Assembly (NCBI RefSeq): GCF_000384035.1
Contig: NZ_KB913024.1
Coordinates: 3,460,023-3,524,022, forward strand
Source of the DNA: Actinopolyspora mortivallis DSM 44261
GTDB taxonomy: Bacteria; Actinomycetota; Actinomycetes; Mycobacteriales; Pseudonocardiaceae
DNA length: 64,000 nt
Reading direction: 5' to 3'
The translations under genes and the position numbers were made by a program. Shown here piece by piece: positions 17,979-26,167 of the stretch (positions are counted from its first letter, which is position 1; every line of letters starts with the position of its first letter). The notes below the pieces were generated by a model that made no database searches, was not told the DNA's origin, and saw nothing but the letters and a program-made list of their open reading frames with translations.

Positions 17979-18830
17979 ATGAACACGGAGATCGACGAGA
18001 ACGTATACCAGCGGGTAGGCGTCCGTGAGCCCTACTTCGCGCTGCGTGGGGTGCGTTTCCCCCGCACGGGGGAGGCGGTCTGCGCCGTGCCCGTGGAACA
18101 GCCACCCGGTGACCAGGCTCCGCTGAGCATGTCCGAGGCCGCGCGGCACTCGGCGATCCTGGGACTGTGCGCGGCGGCCTCCAGCACCTCGGACGAACGT
18201 CGTCACTACTATCTGGCCTACCGGGGCGGTCTCGACAGACTGAGCACTCGGGTCCAGCCCACGGGCCCCCTGTCCGGACACGCCACCGGGGAGTTCCGTT
18301 CGGAACGCGCGGCCACCACCACGAGCACGATCCTCACCTCCTCGGAGGAACCGCTCTTCCGGCTGGAGCTGGAGTTCGCCGTGTTCTCCGCCGAGGCCTT
18401 CGAGCGGGTGTTCTCCCACACACGTCGCGACGACGAACCGGCGTCCCCGACGACGAGCCCGTACGCCACTCCTCCCGAACTCCGGCGGGTGCGGCTGGAC
18501 ACGCGATCGGCCTCGGCCACGATCACGCCCCGTCTCGAGGACTGTCCCGGGCACTTCCCGGGATTTCCCACCCTGCCGATCGCCATGCTCGGTTCCGGAC
18601 TGGAACGCCTCGGCATGAGGCTGGGGGAAAGGATCGCACCGGCGTCCGGCCGGATCCCGTGGAATCTGGAACTGATCCACGCCAGCCGTCTCGTACCGGC
18701 GGAACGGGACGTGGAGCTGCGGGCCGAGGTGGACGGTTCCGACAAGCGCGGTCACACGCTCCTGCTCAGGGCGCTGTTGGAGGACGAGGAGGTCTTCTCC
18801 ATGCGGGTCAGGTTCGCGGCGGCCTCCTGA
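17979..18830 (+). CDS. Double-hotdog protein (FabA/FabZ-like), unknown substrate
   Basis: A 283-residue protein that looks like two hotdog folds in tandem. The N-terminal half has LSMSEAARHSAILGLCAA (about 49-66), resembling the active-site helix region of thioester dehydratases. The C-terminal half has CPGHFPGFPTLPIAMLGSGLERL (split by the H-F-P-G-x-P motif, about 189-211), which is the FabA/FabZ signature. AfsA-type butenolide synthases share this double-hotdog organisation, but the sequence is not close enough for that name. GAAGGG precedes the ATG. It stands alone downstream of the ARH gene and near the SARP regulator, which fits secondary-metabolite or signal chemistry, but that is inference. 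Confidence 0.62.
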   Translation: MNTEIDENVYQRVGVREPYFALRGVRFPRTGEAVCAVPVEQPPGDQAPLSMSEAARHSAILGLCAAASSTSDERRHYYLAYRGGLDRLSTRVQPTGPLSGHATGEFRSERAATTTSTILTSSEEPLFRLELEFAVFSAEAFERVFSHTRRDDEPASPTTSPYATPPELRRVRLDTRSASATITPRLEDCPGHFPGFPTLPIAMLGSGLERLGMRLGERIAPASGRIPWNLELIHASRLVPAERDVELRAEVDGSDKRGHTLLLRALLEDEEVFSMRVRFAAAS

Positions 18831-18883
18831 GGAACCCCGCGACGGAGGCTCACCGGACCCGCGCCACGCCCCGGACACACGTC

Positions 18884-18910
18884 CGGCGGCCCCCGGGACG
18901 GGGACCGCCG
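18884..18910. terminator. Bidirectional hairpin between convergent genes
   Basis: CGGCGGCCCCC at 18884-18894 pairs with GGGGACCGCCG at 18900-18910, one C-A mismatch aside, around a five-base loop. It lies in the 108 bases between the double-hotdog gene and the protease gene, which converge, so it can terminate both. Confidence 0.6.
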
Positions 18911-18938
18911 GTGACGCGGTGCTGTTCAGTGTCGCCGG

Positions 18939-19679
18939 TCACACCCCGGCGTAGGACTCGATCCAGCCCCGGTACTCGGCGACGCTGGTGTAGGCGGTAC
19001 GGCTGGAACGGTCACTGGTGGAGGCCACGCCCACCTGCACGTACTCGCCGTCGGGGGCGTTGGCGAACATCGGCCCGCCCGAGTCGCCGCCGGCGGGGAT
19101 GCCGTCACCGCGGTAGGCGCAGATCGCGGTGCCGCCGCGGTAGTCCGAGCAGGAGGTGTTGGTCACGGTGACGTCGGCGACCTTGAGCCGCTGGGACTGG
19201 CACTCGGCCTCGGGACGGTCGGTGCAGGTGGCTCCCCATCCGTAGGTCTGCACGGTCTCCCAGAGCTGGGCGTCGCCGCGCTCGCCCAGCGGGGCGTACT
19301 CGACGTCGACGCTGCTGCGCACGTTCACCAGGGCCAAATCGGCGCTGGGGTGCACGTGGACTCCGCCGGCGGCGGCGAAGACCTCACGTCCCTGGGTCTG
19401 GTCCAGGCTGCCCACCCGGAAGCTGATCTGGTTGGCTCCCTGGACACAGTGCTGGGCGGTGAGCACCCACTGGGAGGCGATCACACTGGCACTGCACATC
19501 TCCCTGCCGTCGGCGAACATCCGCGCGGCCCAGGGGGCGTCGGTGGCGTAGTCGCCGTCGATGATCATCGGTTCGGGAGCGGGGGTCTCGGCGGAGGCGG
19601 CGGCCTGAGCCGGGGCGGCGATGCCGACGGCGATCAGTGCCGCGGCGGCTGCCCGGGATGCGATGCGCGCTAAGGACAA
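18939..19679 (-). CDS. Secreted trypsin-like serine protease
   Basis: A 246-residue secreted S1-family protease. The preferred start is TTG at 19679, behind AAGGAG. It gives a classical signal peptide (RIASRAAAAALIAVGIAAPAQA) with likely cleavage after AQA at about residue 28. The mature chain starts near IIDGDY. The catalytic triad is visible: His in LTAQHC, Asp in SADLALVNV and Ser in GDSGGP. Several cysteines (CSASV, HC, CTD, CQS, CSDY, CAYR) suggest three disulfides. The frame stays open upstream to about 19964, but that extension has no secretion signal and no homology. Probably a nutritional or developmental exoprotease. Confidence 0.85.
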   Translation of the reverse strand: MSLARIASRAAAAALIAVGIAAPAQAAASAETPAPEPMIIDGDYATDAPWAARMFADGREMCSASVIASQWVLTAQHCVQGANQISFRVGSLDQTQGREVFAAAGGVHVHPSADLALVNVRSSVDVEYAPLGERGDAQLWETVQTYGWGATCTDRPEAECQSQRLKVADVTVTNTSCSDYRGGTAICAYRGDGIPAGGDSGGPMFANAPDGEYVQVGVASTSDRSSRTAYTSVAEYRGWIESYAGV

Positions 19680-20455
19680 GATGGGCTCCTTCGTGGACGG
19701 CGATCTCGTCGCTTTGTGATCGGAACGCGTCCAAAGGTCACCCGAAAGAGTGGCCAGGTCAACTACTTGGTCACTAGTCGCCAACCACGCGACCGGGAGT
19801 CCCGTCTGACGGAACACTCCGGCGTGAGGTTGCACACCGAACAGCACGATCTCGGACATCGGCAGCCCCGCAGGAGACGACTCCCTCAGGAAGGAGCCCC
19901 GCGAGCGGCACCACACCCGCACGAACGATCCCGTCGAACACCCGCACGGAGAGGAAGAACACACGGAAAAAGCACGAGGGGAAACATCCGAACAGTTTCG
20001 AACACGAAAAGGATCAGATTGTTACCGTTCGTCCGAAACATCTCCCTTCCGAAGTCGCACACCGGGAAAAACCACCGATTCGCACGATTCGTTCCGGACG
20101 GGAAGACGGGAAACACGCCACATCCGGCAAGACTCTCGGGCGGGTTTTTCCGAGGTGTCAACCTCACCGCGACAGTTCCGGGCGGCGAGTTCTTCGAACC
20201 GTCGAGAGCGCACACACCGCGATAAATCACTCCGCTGTGGACGAACCTCCGGGGATCCAGCCCCGTGGGCAGGGGAAACAGACCGCCGTGGACAGCTAAC
20301 CTCCTGAAGATCCATCCCTTCGATCCTCACGGTGCCGCACGGACGATGGCGTGCTGTCGGCCGAACCGGGAAACGTCGATCCACGGTCGATCCACGGTAG
20401 AATAAAGTCTCTGAGAGAGAACCGACGTCGACGAGCGAGAGACTACGGGCGGTCC
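19680..20455. other. Long intergenic region with one likely promoter
   Basis: These 776 bases separate the protease (leftward) from a small membrane protein (rightward). Frames here are short or lack any support. The stretch 19900-20230 is lower in G/C than the flanking genes. The only clear structure is the pair of 11-base tandem repeats followed by a TAGAAT box at 20375-20403. Confidence 0.45.
20375..20403 (+). promoter_or_regulatory. Tandem GTCGATCCACG repeats abutting a -10 box
   Basis: GTCGATCCACG occurs twice back to back (20375-20385 and 20386-20396), followed by TAGAAT at 20398-20403, a good -10 hexamer. There is no clear -35 box, so an activator bound to the repeats is likely. The repeat unit holds TCGATCC at 11-base spacing, like known SARP sites. 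A third TCGATCC occurs at 20320. The first gene downstream is the small membrane protein at 20456. Confidence 0.5.
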
Positions 20456-20629
20456 ATGATCTGGGAAATCTTTTCCGCAAGCCTCGGATTCGTGAGCATC
20501 CTACTTTGCCTGACCTCGACTGCCCTGATTACCAGAAATCAACGTGTTACGAGGACGTCGCGGCTCGTCCTGTGGCTCGGCATCGTGGGGGTGCTCGTCA
20601 TCTCGTTCGGCAACCTCGTCATGGCCTGA
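20456..20629 (+). CDS. Small two-helix membrane protein, unknown function
   Basis: A 57-residue protein with two hydrophobic segments (about 5-22 and 34-55) joined by a short basic loop (RNQRVTRTSR). This layout is typical of small membrane hairpins. I do not recognise a family. Support comes from the promoter-like repeats and -10 box 50 bases upstream and from the clean hydrophobic pattern. Against it, no strong ribosome binding site precedes the ATG. The frame is open to 20351, but upstream sequence is unlikely to be translated because it overlaps the promoter. Confidence 0.45.
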   Translation: MIWEIFSASLGFVSILLCLTSTALITRNQRVTRTSRLVLWLGIVGVLVISFGNLVMA

Positions 20630-20737
20630 GAAAGGACACGACATGAAGTCCTCCCCTGTCGCTCACCACAGACCGCCCGCTGACACCGGAACGAACACCT
20701 TCGGCGCTCCGCGACCGCCGAGCGGCTCCGACTCTTA

Positions 20738-21640
20738 TCACGCCCGCAGCGGCTCGTCCGGCAGGTATCCCACGGCGGCGACCCCGTTCGCCGAGGCCGT
20801 GCCGTCCTGGGCGGCGTTGACGTCCGGTTCGGGACGCCACTCGGGCAGCGGGACCAGGCCGGGTTCGACCAGTTCGTATCCGGGCAGCAGTTCCCGGATC
20901 CGCTCCGGGTCACGCATGATCACCGGGGTGTGGGTGTCGCGGTAGGCGTTCTCACTGCTGTGCACCTGCTCGGCGGACATGGTCAGCGCCGTCCCGTGGG
21001 AGACGGCCAGATAGCTGCCGGGTGGGCAACTGTCCCGGTAGCGGGCCATGATCCCCACCGGGTCGTCCTCGTCGGAGACGTACGGCAGGATCGACACGGC
21101 CAACACCGCCACAGGACGGCTGAAGTCCAGCAGCTCGGTGACCCCCGGGGCGGCCAGCACGGTCTCCGGATCCCGGATGTCCGCCTGGGTGACCGTCACC
21201 CGTTCGGTTCCACGCAGTAGCTGTCCGGAGTGGGCCACCACCTCCGGCTCGATGTCCACATAGGCCACCCTGGCCTCGGGGCACCGGCGCTGGGCGACCT
21301 CGTGCACGTTGCCGACCGTGGGCATTCCCGAACCCAGATCGAGGAACTGATCAATTCCGCGACCACAGAGAAAGCGAATCATTCTTCCGAGAAAAGCGCG
21401 TGTTGCGCGCGCGTAAACCTGCACCTCGGGGACTTCCCCCAGCAACCGGTCGACGGCCTGTCGATCCACGGCGAAATTGGCCGTCCCCCCCAGGTAGTAA
21501 TCGAACATGCGTGCGGCGCTGGGGCGCTGCATGTCCACGCCCCGAGCGTACATATCCCCTGATATGCGGCTCAGTGAACCCCGGTGGGGCCCTCCGCGAG
21601 CGCCGCCACCCCGTACCCCGGGGGGCCGAACATCCGTCAT
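20738..21640 (-). CDS. DUF574-type SAM-dependent methyltransferase
   Basis: A 300-residue protein of the actinobacterial DUF574 SAM-methyltransferase family, present in many paralogues in Streptomyces and relatives; substrates are unknown. Family signs: RPSAARMFDYYLGGTANFAVDR near the N-terminus, the SAM-binding FLDLGSGMPTVGNVHEVAQ, VAYVDIEPEVVAHS, and SILPYVSDEDDP. The ATG at 21640 was chosen. The ATG at 21553 (MYARGVDMQ) is a serious alternative, because many relatives begin just before the PSAAR motif. No ribosome site is decisive. It stands alone. Confidence 0.8.
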   Translation of the reverse strand: MTDVRPPGVRGGGARGGPHRGSLSRISGDMYARGVDMQRPSAARMFDYYLGGTANFAVDRQAVDRLLGEVPEVQVYARATRAFLGRMIRFLCGRGIDQFLDLGSGMPTVGNVHEVAQRRCPEARVAYVDIEPEVVAHSGQLLRGTERVTVTQADIRDPETVLAAPGVTELLDFSRPVAVLAVSILPYVSDEDDPVGIMARYRDSCPPGSYLAVSHGTALTMSAEQVHSSENAYRDTHTPVIMRDPERIRELLPGYELVEPGLVPLPEWRPEPDVNAAQDGTASANGVAAVGYLPDEPLRA

Positions 21641-21850
21641 GGTTCCACGGTACAGGCACTTCCGGGAATTGTGGAACACTCGCTTACCGGCCGGTCTGAA
21701 GAATGGGATCTTCCCATCCGAAAAACGCGCTGCGCTTCCGCCCGCACACAATTCGTGTCGTTTCCCGGAAGCCCGGTCGGTCAACGCGAAAACCGACCGG
21801 ACAACCAGGTTTCCTTGATTGTTTTCGGGAGGAGCGCGCCCCGCGCCACC

Positions 21851-23449
21851 TCATCCGAAGGGTATGCGCAGCTCCGCCGGAGCCGTGGAGGAGGAGCCGA
21901 AGGCGACGGAGCCGCCGCCCTCCTCCCGGTACCGGGCGTCCACCGTGTCCACCACCAGCACCAGCCGGTTACCCGCGGAGACGTTCCACACCACAGGCTG
22001 AAGTGCCAGGTCCACCTCGCTCGGCACTCCCGACTCGTCATTACGCACAGTAATCGGCTTGTGGGTGATCAGACTTCCCTTGCCCAGGGGCCCCACCTCG
22101 TAGAGATGAGCGAACAGCGAGACCTCCCGCCCGGTCGGGGTAACCGGCAGCCGCAGCCGCGGGGTGCCGCTCACCGTGGCCTCGGACGACAGTGGTTCCG
22201 AGCTCCACACGGCCGCGTCGTCCCGGTCGACCAGGGGAACCGAGACCCCCACCGGAACACGCGCGAAGCCCTGAAGCAGGCCGCTGAGCATGACGGTGCC
22301 GCTGCGAGCCAGGGTGGGATCCCCCACGTCGATCCGGTGCTGCCAGTCGGAAACCGGCCCCTCGACCAGCTCGCCGGTCTCCGGACGCAGCAAGCCGTCG
22401 GAGACCGGCTCCGTCAGGCGGAACCGACTGGTCTCGGTGGTCACCGCCTCCCAGGAGGGGTACTCACGCCACCCGGAGCCGTTGAGCGGTTCGAGTTCCA
22501 CCGCGCTGTCGGAGAGACCGTTGCGCACCCCGCGCAGATGCCGGTCGAACCACTCCGTGGCCCGCTCCCAGATGCGGTTGGGCAGACCGGCGGCGCCGAA
22601 GGCCTCCGGGGTGGCGTGGTCGCCGGGGGCCAGCATCAGCCGTTTGGGCCCGTTCAGCGCGCCGAACAGGTCGGTGATCTGCTTGGGAGGGAAGAACGAG
22701 TCCTGCCAGGCGTTGGCCAGCAGCACGGCGGTGCCGTTCTCGTTGAGCTCCTCGACCCGGTTGGCCGGGGAACGCTCCGGAGCCAGGTGCAGCGCCTCCT
22801 CCGTGCGGTGCTCGCGGTAGGCCCGCTCCAGTTCACGCAGGTCCTCCCCGAAACGTCCGGTCACGTGCCCGATGCCGAGCAGCAGTTCGGCGGCGCCCGC
22901 ACTGACCGTGTCGTTCGGGTACAGCGACGCGGCCAGGTCGGCCCAGCCGCTCATGGCGGCCACGGCGTCCACCCTGGGATCCTCGGCGGCGGTCAGGGCG
23001 CTGATCCCGGCCCCGTAGGAGATCCCGGCCATGCCGACGTTCTCCGCACCGGCCGAGGTGTGGGACACCGCCCAGTCGATCACGCGGCTGGCGTCGGCGA
23101 CGTCCTCCGGACCGGCCACCTCCACCTCTCCCTCGGAGGCGTAGAACCCCCGGGCGGTGTAGGTGACCACGACGTAGCCCGAGTCGTGCACCAGCCGGGA
23201 GGCCGCGCCCAGGTACTCGATGTTGGGCACCGCCCAGCTGGCGGGCATCACCAGCAGGGGGCGGGGTCCCCGCGCCGGACCGGTCGGTTCGACGACCTTG
23301 GCGTCCAGGGTCACGCCTCCCGCGCCGGGAATGGCCTCCCTGCTGACGGCGAAACCGGTCTGCTCGGCGGCGCCGGCGAGCGGGGCGAGGGGCTGGGCAC
23401 ACAGCAGCGTGGTGAGCGCCGCCGCGGCGAGCGTGAGTAATCGGCGCAC
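21851..23449 (-). CDS. Secreted CocE/NonD or S15-family hydrolase
   Basis: A 532-residue exported alpha/beta hydrolase of the CocE/X-Pro dipeptidyl-peptidase type. The GTG start behind AAAGGA yields a signal peptide (RRLLTLAAAALTTLLCAQPLAPLAGA). Nucleophile Ser lies in GISYGAG, with Asp in AWQDSFFPP and His in PGDHATPE. The C-terminal third (from about 370) is the jelly-roll domain of this family, beginning near DPTLARSG. It cleaves esters or Xaa-Pro peptides; the substrate cannot be told from sequence. The longer frame upstream to 23581 lacks a signal sequence and is rejected. Transcribed alone. Confidence 0.82.
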   Translation of the reverse strand: MRRLLTLAAAALTTLLCAQPLAPLAGAAEQTGFAVSREAIPGAGGVTLDAKVVEPTGPARGPRPLLVMPASWAVPNIEYLGAASRLVHDSGYVVVTYTARGFYASEGEVEVAGPEDVADASRVIDWAVSHTSAGAENVGMAGISYGAGISALTAAEDPRVDAVAAMSGWADLAASLYPNDTVSAGAAELLLGIGHVTGRFGEDLRELERAYREHRTEEALHLAPERSPANRVEELNENGTAVLLANAWQDSFFPPKQITDLFGALNGPKRLMLAPGDHATPEAFGAAGLPNRIWERATEWFDRHLRGVRNGLSDSAVELEPLNGSGWREYPSWEAVTTETSRFRLTEPVSDGLLRPETGELVEGPVSDWQHRIDVGDPTLARSGTVMLSGLLQGFARVPVGVSVPLVDRDDAAVWSSEPLSSEATVSGTPRLRLPVTPTGREVSLFAHLYEVGPLGKGSLITHKPITVRNDESGVPSEVDLALQPVVWNVSAGNRLVLVVDTVDARYREEGGGSVAFGSSSTAPAELRIPFG

Positions 23450-23656
23450 GGTGTCGTTTCCTTTCCGAACGGAAGGGCAGACCGTCCCACCCCGCTTCCG
23501 GGATCCGGAAAAGTCTGCTCTAGAGTGATCCGAGACACAACGGAGAGAGTACACACGAGCTACTGTCGAGTAGCAATACATGAAATGAGCTCACTCGATC
23601 CGGACGTGCCCGGAGACCCACCCACAGCACTTCCCTCCGGGCGCTCCTACGCTGTA

Positions 23657-23673
23657 TTCGGAGTGACTCCGAA
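23657..23673. promoter_or_regulatory. Perfect TTCGGAG-TGA-CTCCGAA palindrome
   Basis: TTCGGAG (23657-23663) and CTCCGAA (23667-23673) form a perfect seven-base inverted repeat with a three-base centre, 38 bases ahead of the spermidine-synthase-like gene. The size and position suit a dimeric repressor operator. I do not recognise the regulator. Confidence 0.45.
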
Positions 23674-23710
23674 CTGACTTTCGGCCCGCATCGGCTAGCA
23701 GGAAACGGCG

Positions 23711-24598
23711 GTGAGGATGGCGAACACCACGGGCTCCTGGCTGCGCGAACCCATACGCGAGGACGTGGCGGATCTGTGGCGGCTGCACGAGGTGCACTGC
23801 ACGGCCGACACCGAGTTCCAACGGATGCTGATCGCACGCACCCGCCTCGGGGTCACCCTGTTCTGCGACGACAACCCCCAGAGCGCCGAGTGCGGACAAC
23901 TGGCCTTCCACGAGGCCGAACTGATACCGGCCGCGTTGCTGGCCGAACGGGTGCGACGGGTGCTGGTCATCGGGTGCAGCGAAGGGCCCGTGCCCCAGAT
24001 CGCCGCCGAACTCGGCGCGGAACGCGTCGACCACGTCGACATCGACCCCGAGTGCGTGCGGCTGTGCGCCGACCACCTGCCCTTCGGCTACACCCCCGAG
24101 GACGTGAAACGTGCCGAGCACTGGGAAGGCCCCGTGCGACTGCACTACGCCGACGGGGCGGACTTCGTCGCCGAGGCGCTGCGGCGCGGCGACAGCTACG
24201 ACGTGATCGTGCTCGACCTGCCCGAGGAGGACCAGGACTCCACCGAGGGCCACAACGCCATGTACGGCCAGGAGTTCTTCGAGACCTACCGGAGGCTGCT
24301 CACCCCCGGCGGGGTGCTCAGCACCCACGTGAGCAGGCCGCACCTGAGCTTTCCCACCGCCGAGACCGTGGAGAGCCTGCGCCGCCCCTGGCAACAGCTC
24401 GGGCGCACCTTCGACACCCGCGTCTTCTTCCGCTCCACCGAACAGCCCTGGGCGGCGATCATGATCGGCAGCCCGACCCGCAGGGCCGACCCGGTGCGGC
24501 GGATGCGGGAACGGCTGGCCGAGATCGACTACACCCCGCACACCATCGACGCGGAGGAGCTGCGCGGGGCGACCTACCTGCCGCTGGCGTTGCGCTGA
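23711..24598 (+). CDS. Spermidine-synthase-like SAM-dependent protein
   Basis: A 295-residue soluble protein with a spermidine-synthase-type Rossmann fold: VLVIGCSEGPVPQIAAELG as the nucleotide loop (about 79-97), DIDPECVRLC as the acidic second motif (about 105-114), GADFVAEAL, and VIVLDLPEEDQDS in place of the usual catalytic DxxDP loop. The glycine-rich loop has CSEG rather than GGDG. Polyamine aminopropyl transfer is therefore not certain, and it may be a methyltransferase or a paralogue with another role. GTG at 23711 has AGGA eight bases ahead; ATG at 23717 is too close to its only purine run. It stands alone. Confidence 0.7.
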   Translation: MRMANTTGSWLREPIREDVADLWRLHEVHCTADTEFQRMLIARTRLGVTLFCDDNPQSAECGQLAFHEAELIPAALLAERVRRVLVIGCSEGPVPQIAAELGAERVDHVDIDPECVRLCADHLPFGYTPEDVKRAEHWEGPVRLHYADGADFVAEALRRGDSYDVIVLDLPEEDQDSTEGHNAMYGQEFFETYRRLLTPGGVLSTHVSRPHLSFPTAETVESLRRPWQQLGRTFDTRVFFRSTEQPWAAIMIGSPTRRADPVRRMRERLAEIDYTPHTIDAEELRGATYLPLALR

Positions 24599-24602
24599 GT
24601 CC

Positions 24603-24648
24603 CACGGCCGCCGTGCCGGTTCCACCGAGAAGCGGCACGGCGGCCGTG
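24603..24648. terminator. Perfect 16-bp stem terminator
   Basis: CACGGCCGCCGTGCCG at 24603-24618 is exactly complementary to 24633-24648 across a 14-base loop. It lies in the 54 bases between the spermidine-synthase-like gene and the convergent GlsB gene, and so serves both. Confidence 0.8.
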
Positions 24649-24652
24649 CGCA

Positions 24653-24916
24653 CTACGACCTGCTGCGGTGGAAGACCAGGCGGTACAGGACCAGCAGGAT
24701 CAGCGAGCCGACCACGGCCCAGAGGAAGCTGGCGAGGTTGAAACCGGACACTCCCGCCCCGTCGAAGACGGTCGTGCTGATCCAGCCACCGAGCAACCCA
24801 CCGACGACGCCGATGAGGATGGTGACGATGATCCCGCCCGGATCCTTGCCCGGAAGGATCAGCTTGGCCACCGCTCCGGCGATCAGTCCGAACAGGATCC
24901 AGCTGAGAATACCCAC
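24653..24916 (-). CDS. GlsB/YeaQ/YmgE-family stress membrane protein
   Basis: An 87-residue, glycine-rich membrane protein of the GlsB/YeaQ/YmgE (transglycosylase-associated) family. Three helices are visible (about 3-20, 27-48, 60-80), with the signature GLIAGAVAKLILPGKDPGG and IGVVGGLLGGW. Members are induced by envelope or general stress; their mechanism is unknown. The GTG start (VGILSWILFG) behind GGAG matches the family's usual N-terminus. A longer frame upstream would add an unrelated hydrophilic leader. Confidence 0.85.
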   Translation of the reverse strand: MGILSWILFGLIAGAVAKLILPGKDPGGIIVTILIGVVGGLLGGWISTTVFDGAGVSGFNLASFLWAVVGSLILLVLYRLVFHRSRS

Positions 24917-25153
24917 CGCGAACTCCGTTTCGTGGTTCGACGTTGTCGCTTGATCGGCTGTTACCCACGGCACGAGTGGTTCAAACGAACAGCCGGCCCC
25001 GGCCACGATACGGCGGAACACCACACCGGACCCGCCGGGTGGCACGTACGAAACGGCCCGCGTCGGCGCGGCTGCCCGCATCCCGGATGGACGCCGTGGA
25101 GTCACCGGAGACACCGGAGAAGGGCCCTCGCCGGTGGTCGGGAAGCCGGGGAG

Positions 25154-26029
25154 TCAGTCGGTCGTCGCGGCGAGGAAGGCCTCGCGGGCGTGGTGGGTGG
25201 TGTGCTGGGGCCAGAGCGCGTGGAGGGGAACGAAGTGGGGCGGTCGCAGCTCGAGCACGCGGACCCGACCGTCCGCCACCCAGCCCGGGGCGGCGGTGAC
25301 GAAGGCGATGTGGTCGGTGCCGAGCACGGCGGTGGTCGGCGGGGTGCCCTGGACCGGGTTGCGCCGCAGGCGGGGTTCGAAACCGGCCCGACGACAGTGC
25401 TCGACGAGCAGGTCGGTGTAACCGGAACGGCCCGGTGTCCCCCAGACCATGACGGTTTCCTCCGCCAGCTCGGCGAGGTCGACGGTGGCGCGGTCGGCCA
25501 AGTGGTGCTCGGCGGCCACGGCCACGTGCAGACGGTGGTGGGTCAGCAGGCTGCGGGTCAGTCCGTGGACGGGCGTCATGGCCCGGCACAGACCGAGGTC
25601 GAGGTCTCCGGCCAGCAGCTGCTCGACGAGTTCGTGCGGGTAACGCTGGTTAATGCGCGAGGCCAGCTCGGGACGGGTGCGGTGTGCCCGGGCCAGCAGG
25701 GTGGTGACCTCCTCACCGGTGACGGCCGGGGTGTGACCGACGCTGAGGGTTTCGGGTTCCCCTCGGCCGATGCGGCGGGCCCGGTGCACCGCCGAACGGG
25801 CGAGGCCGTGCAGCATCCGGGCGTCGGCGATCAGGGCCTGTCCGGCGGGCAGCACGGTGAGCGTGCTGGCACCCCGGTCGAGCAGGGCCACGCCGACCTC
25901 CCGTTCCAGGGCGCGGATCGAGGTGGACAGCGCCTGCTGGGACAGGTGCAGCCGCTTGGCGGCGCGGGTGAAACTGCCCTCCTCGGCCACGGCGACGAGA
26001 TGGTGCAGTTTGTGCAGGTCCAGACCCAT
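25154..26029 (-). CDS. LysR-family transcriptional regulator
   Basis: A 291-residue LysR regulator. The helix-turn-helix lies at about 5-62 (LHHLVAVAEEGSFTRAAKRL, LSQQALSTSIRALEREVG), followed by a linker and a periplasmic-binding-like effector domain (about 92-285). The first ATG fits the family. LysR regulators often control a neighbouring divergent gene. Here the neighbour upstream, an SDR oxidoreductase, is on the same strand with 138 bases between, so it may be autoregulated or act on that gene. The effector is unknown. Confidence 0.87.
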   Translation of the reverse strand: MGLDLHKLHHLVAVAEEGSFTRAAKRLHLSQQALSTSIRALEREVGVALLDRGASTLTVLPAGQALIADARMLHGLARSAVHRARRIGRGEPETLSVGHTPAVTGEEVTTLLARAHRTRPELASRINQRYPHELVEQLLAGDLDLGLCRAMTPVHGLTRSLLTHHRLHVAVAAEHHLADRATVDLAELAEETVMVWGTPGRSGYTDLLVEHCRRAGFEPRLRRNPVQGTPPTTAVLGTDHIAFVTAAPGWVADGRVRVLELRPPHFVPLHALWPQHTTHHAREAFLAATTD

Positions 26030-26167
26030 GTGTCGCGTCCCGGTTCGCGGTGGTGACCACGACCAGCCTAACCGGGAACGCGCGGGCGGGCGCGTGGCGA
26101 GACCACCTCCTCCGGAGGCGCCCCGGCCCGGGTAGCCTCCGACCGCTGTCCTCGACGGCCTCGTTCC

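Noticed and set aside
19680-19964. Upstream extension of the protease frame (MSEIVLFGVQ...)
   Set aside because: No signal sequence; the TTG start with AAGGAG gives a proper secretion signal.
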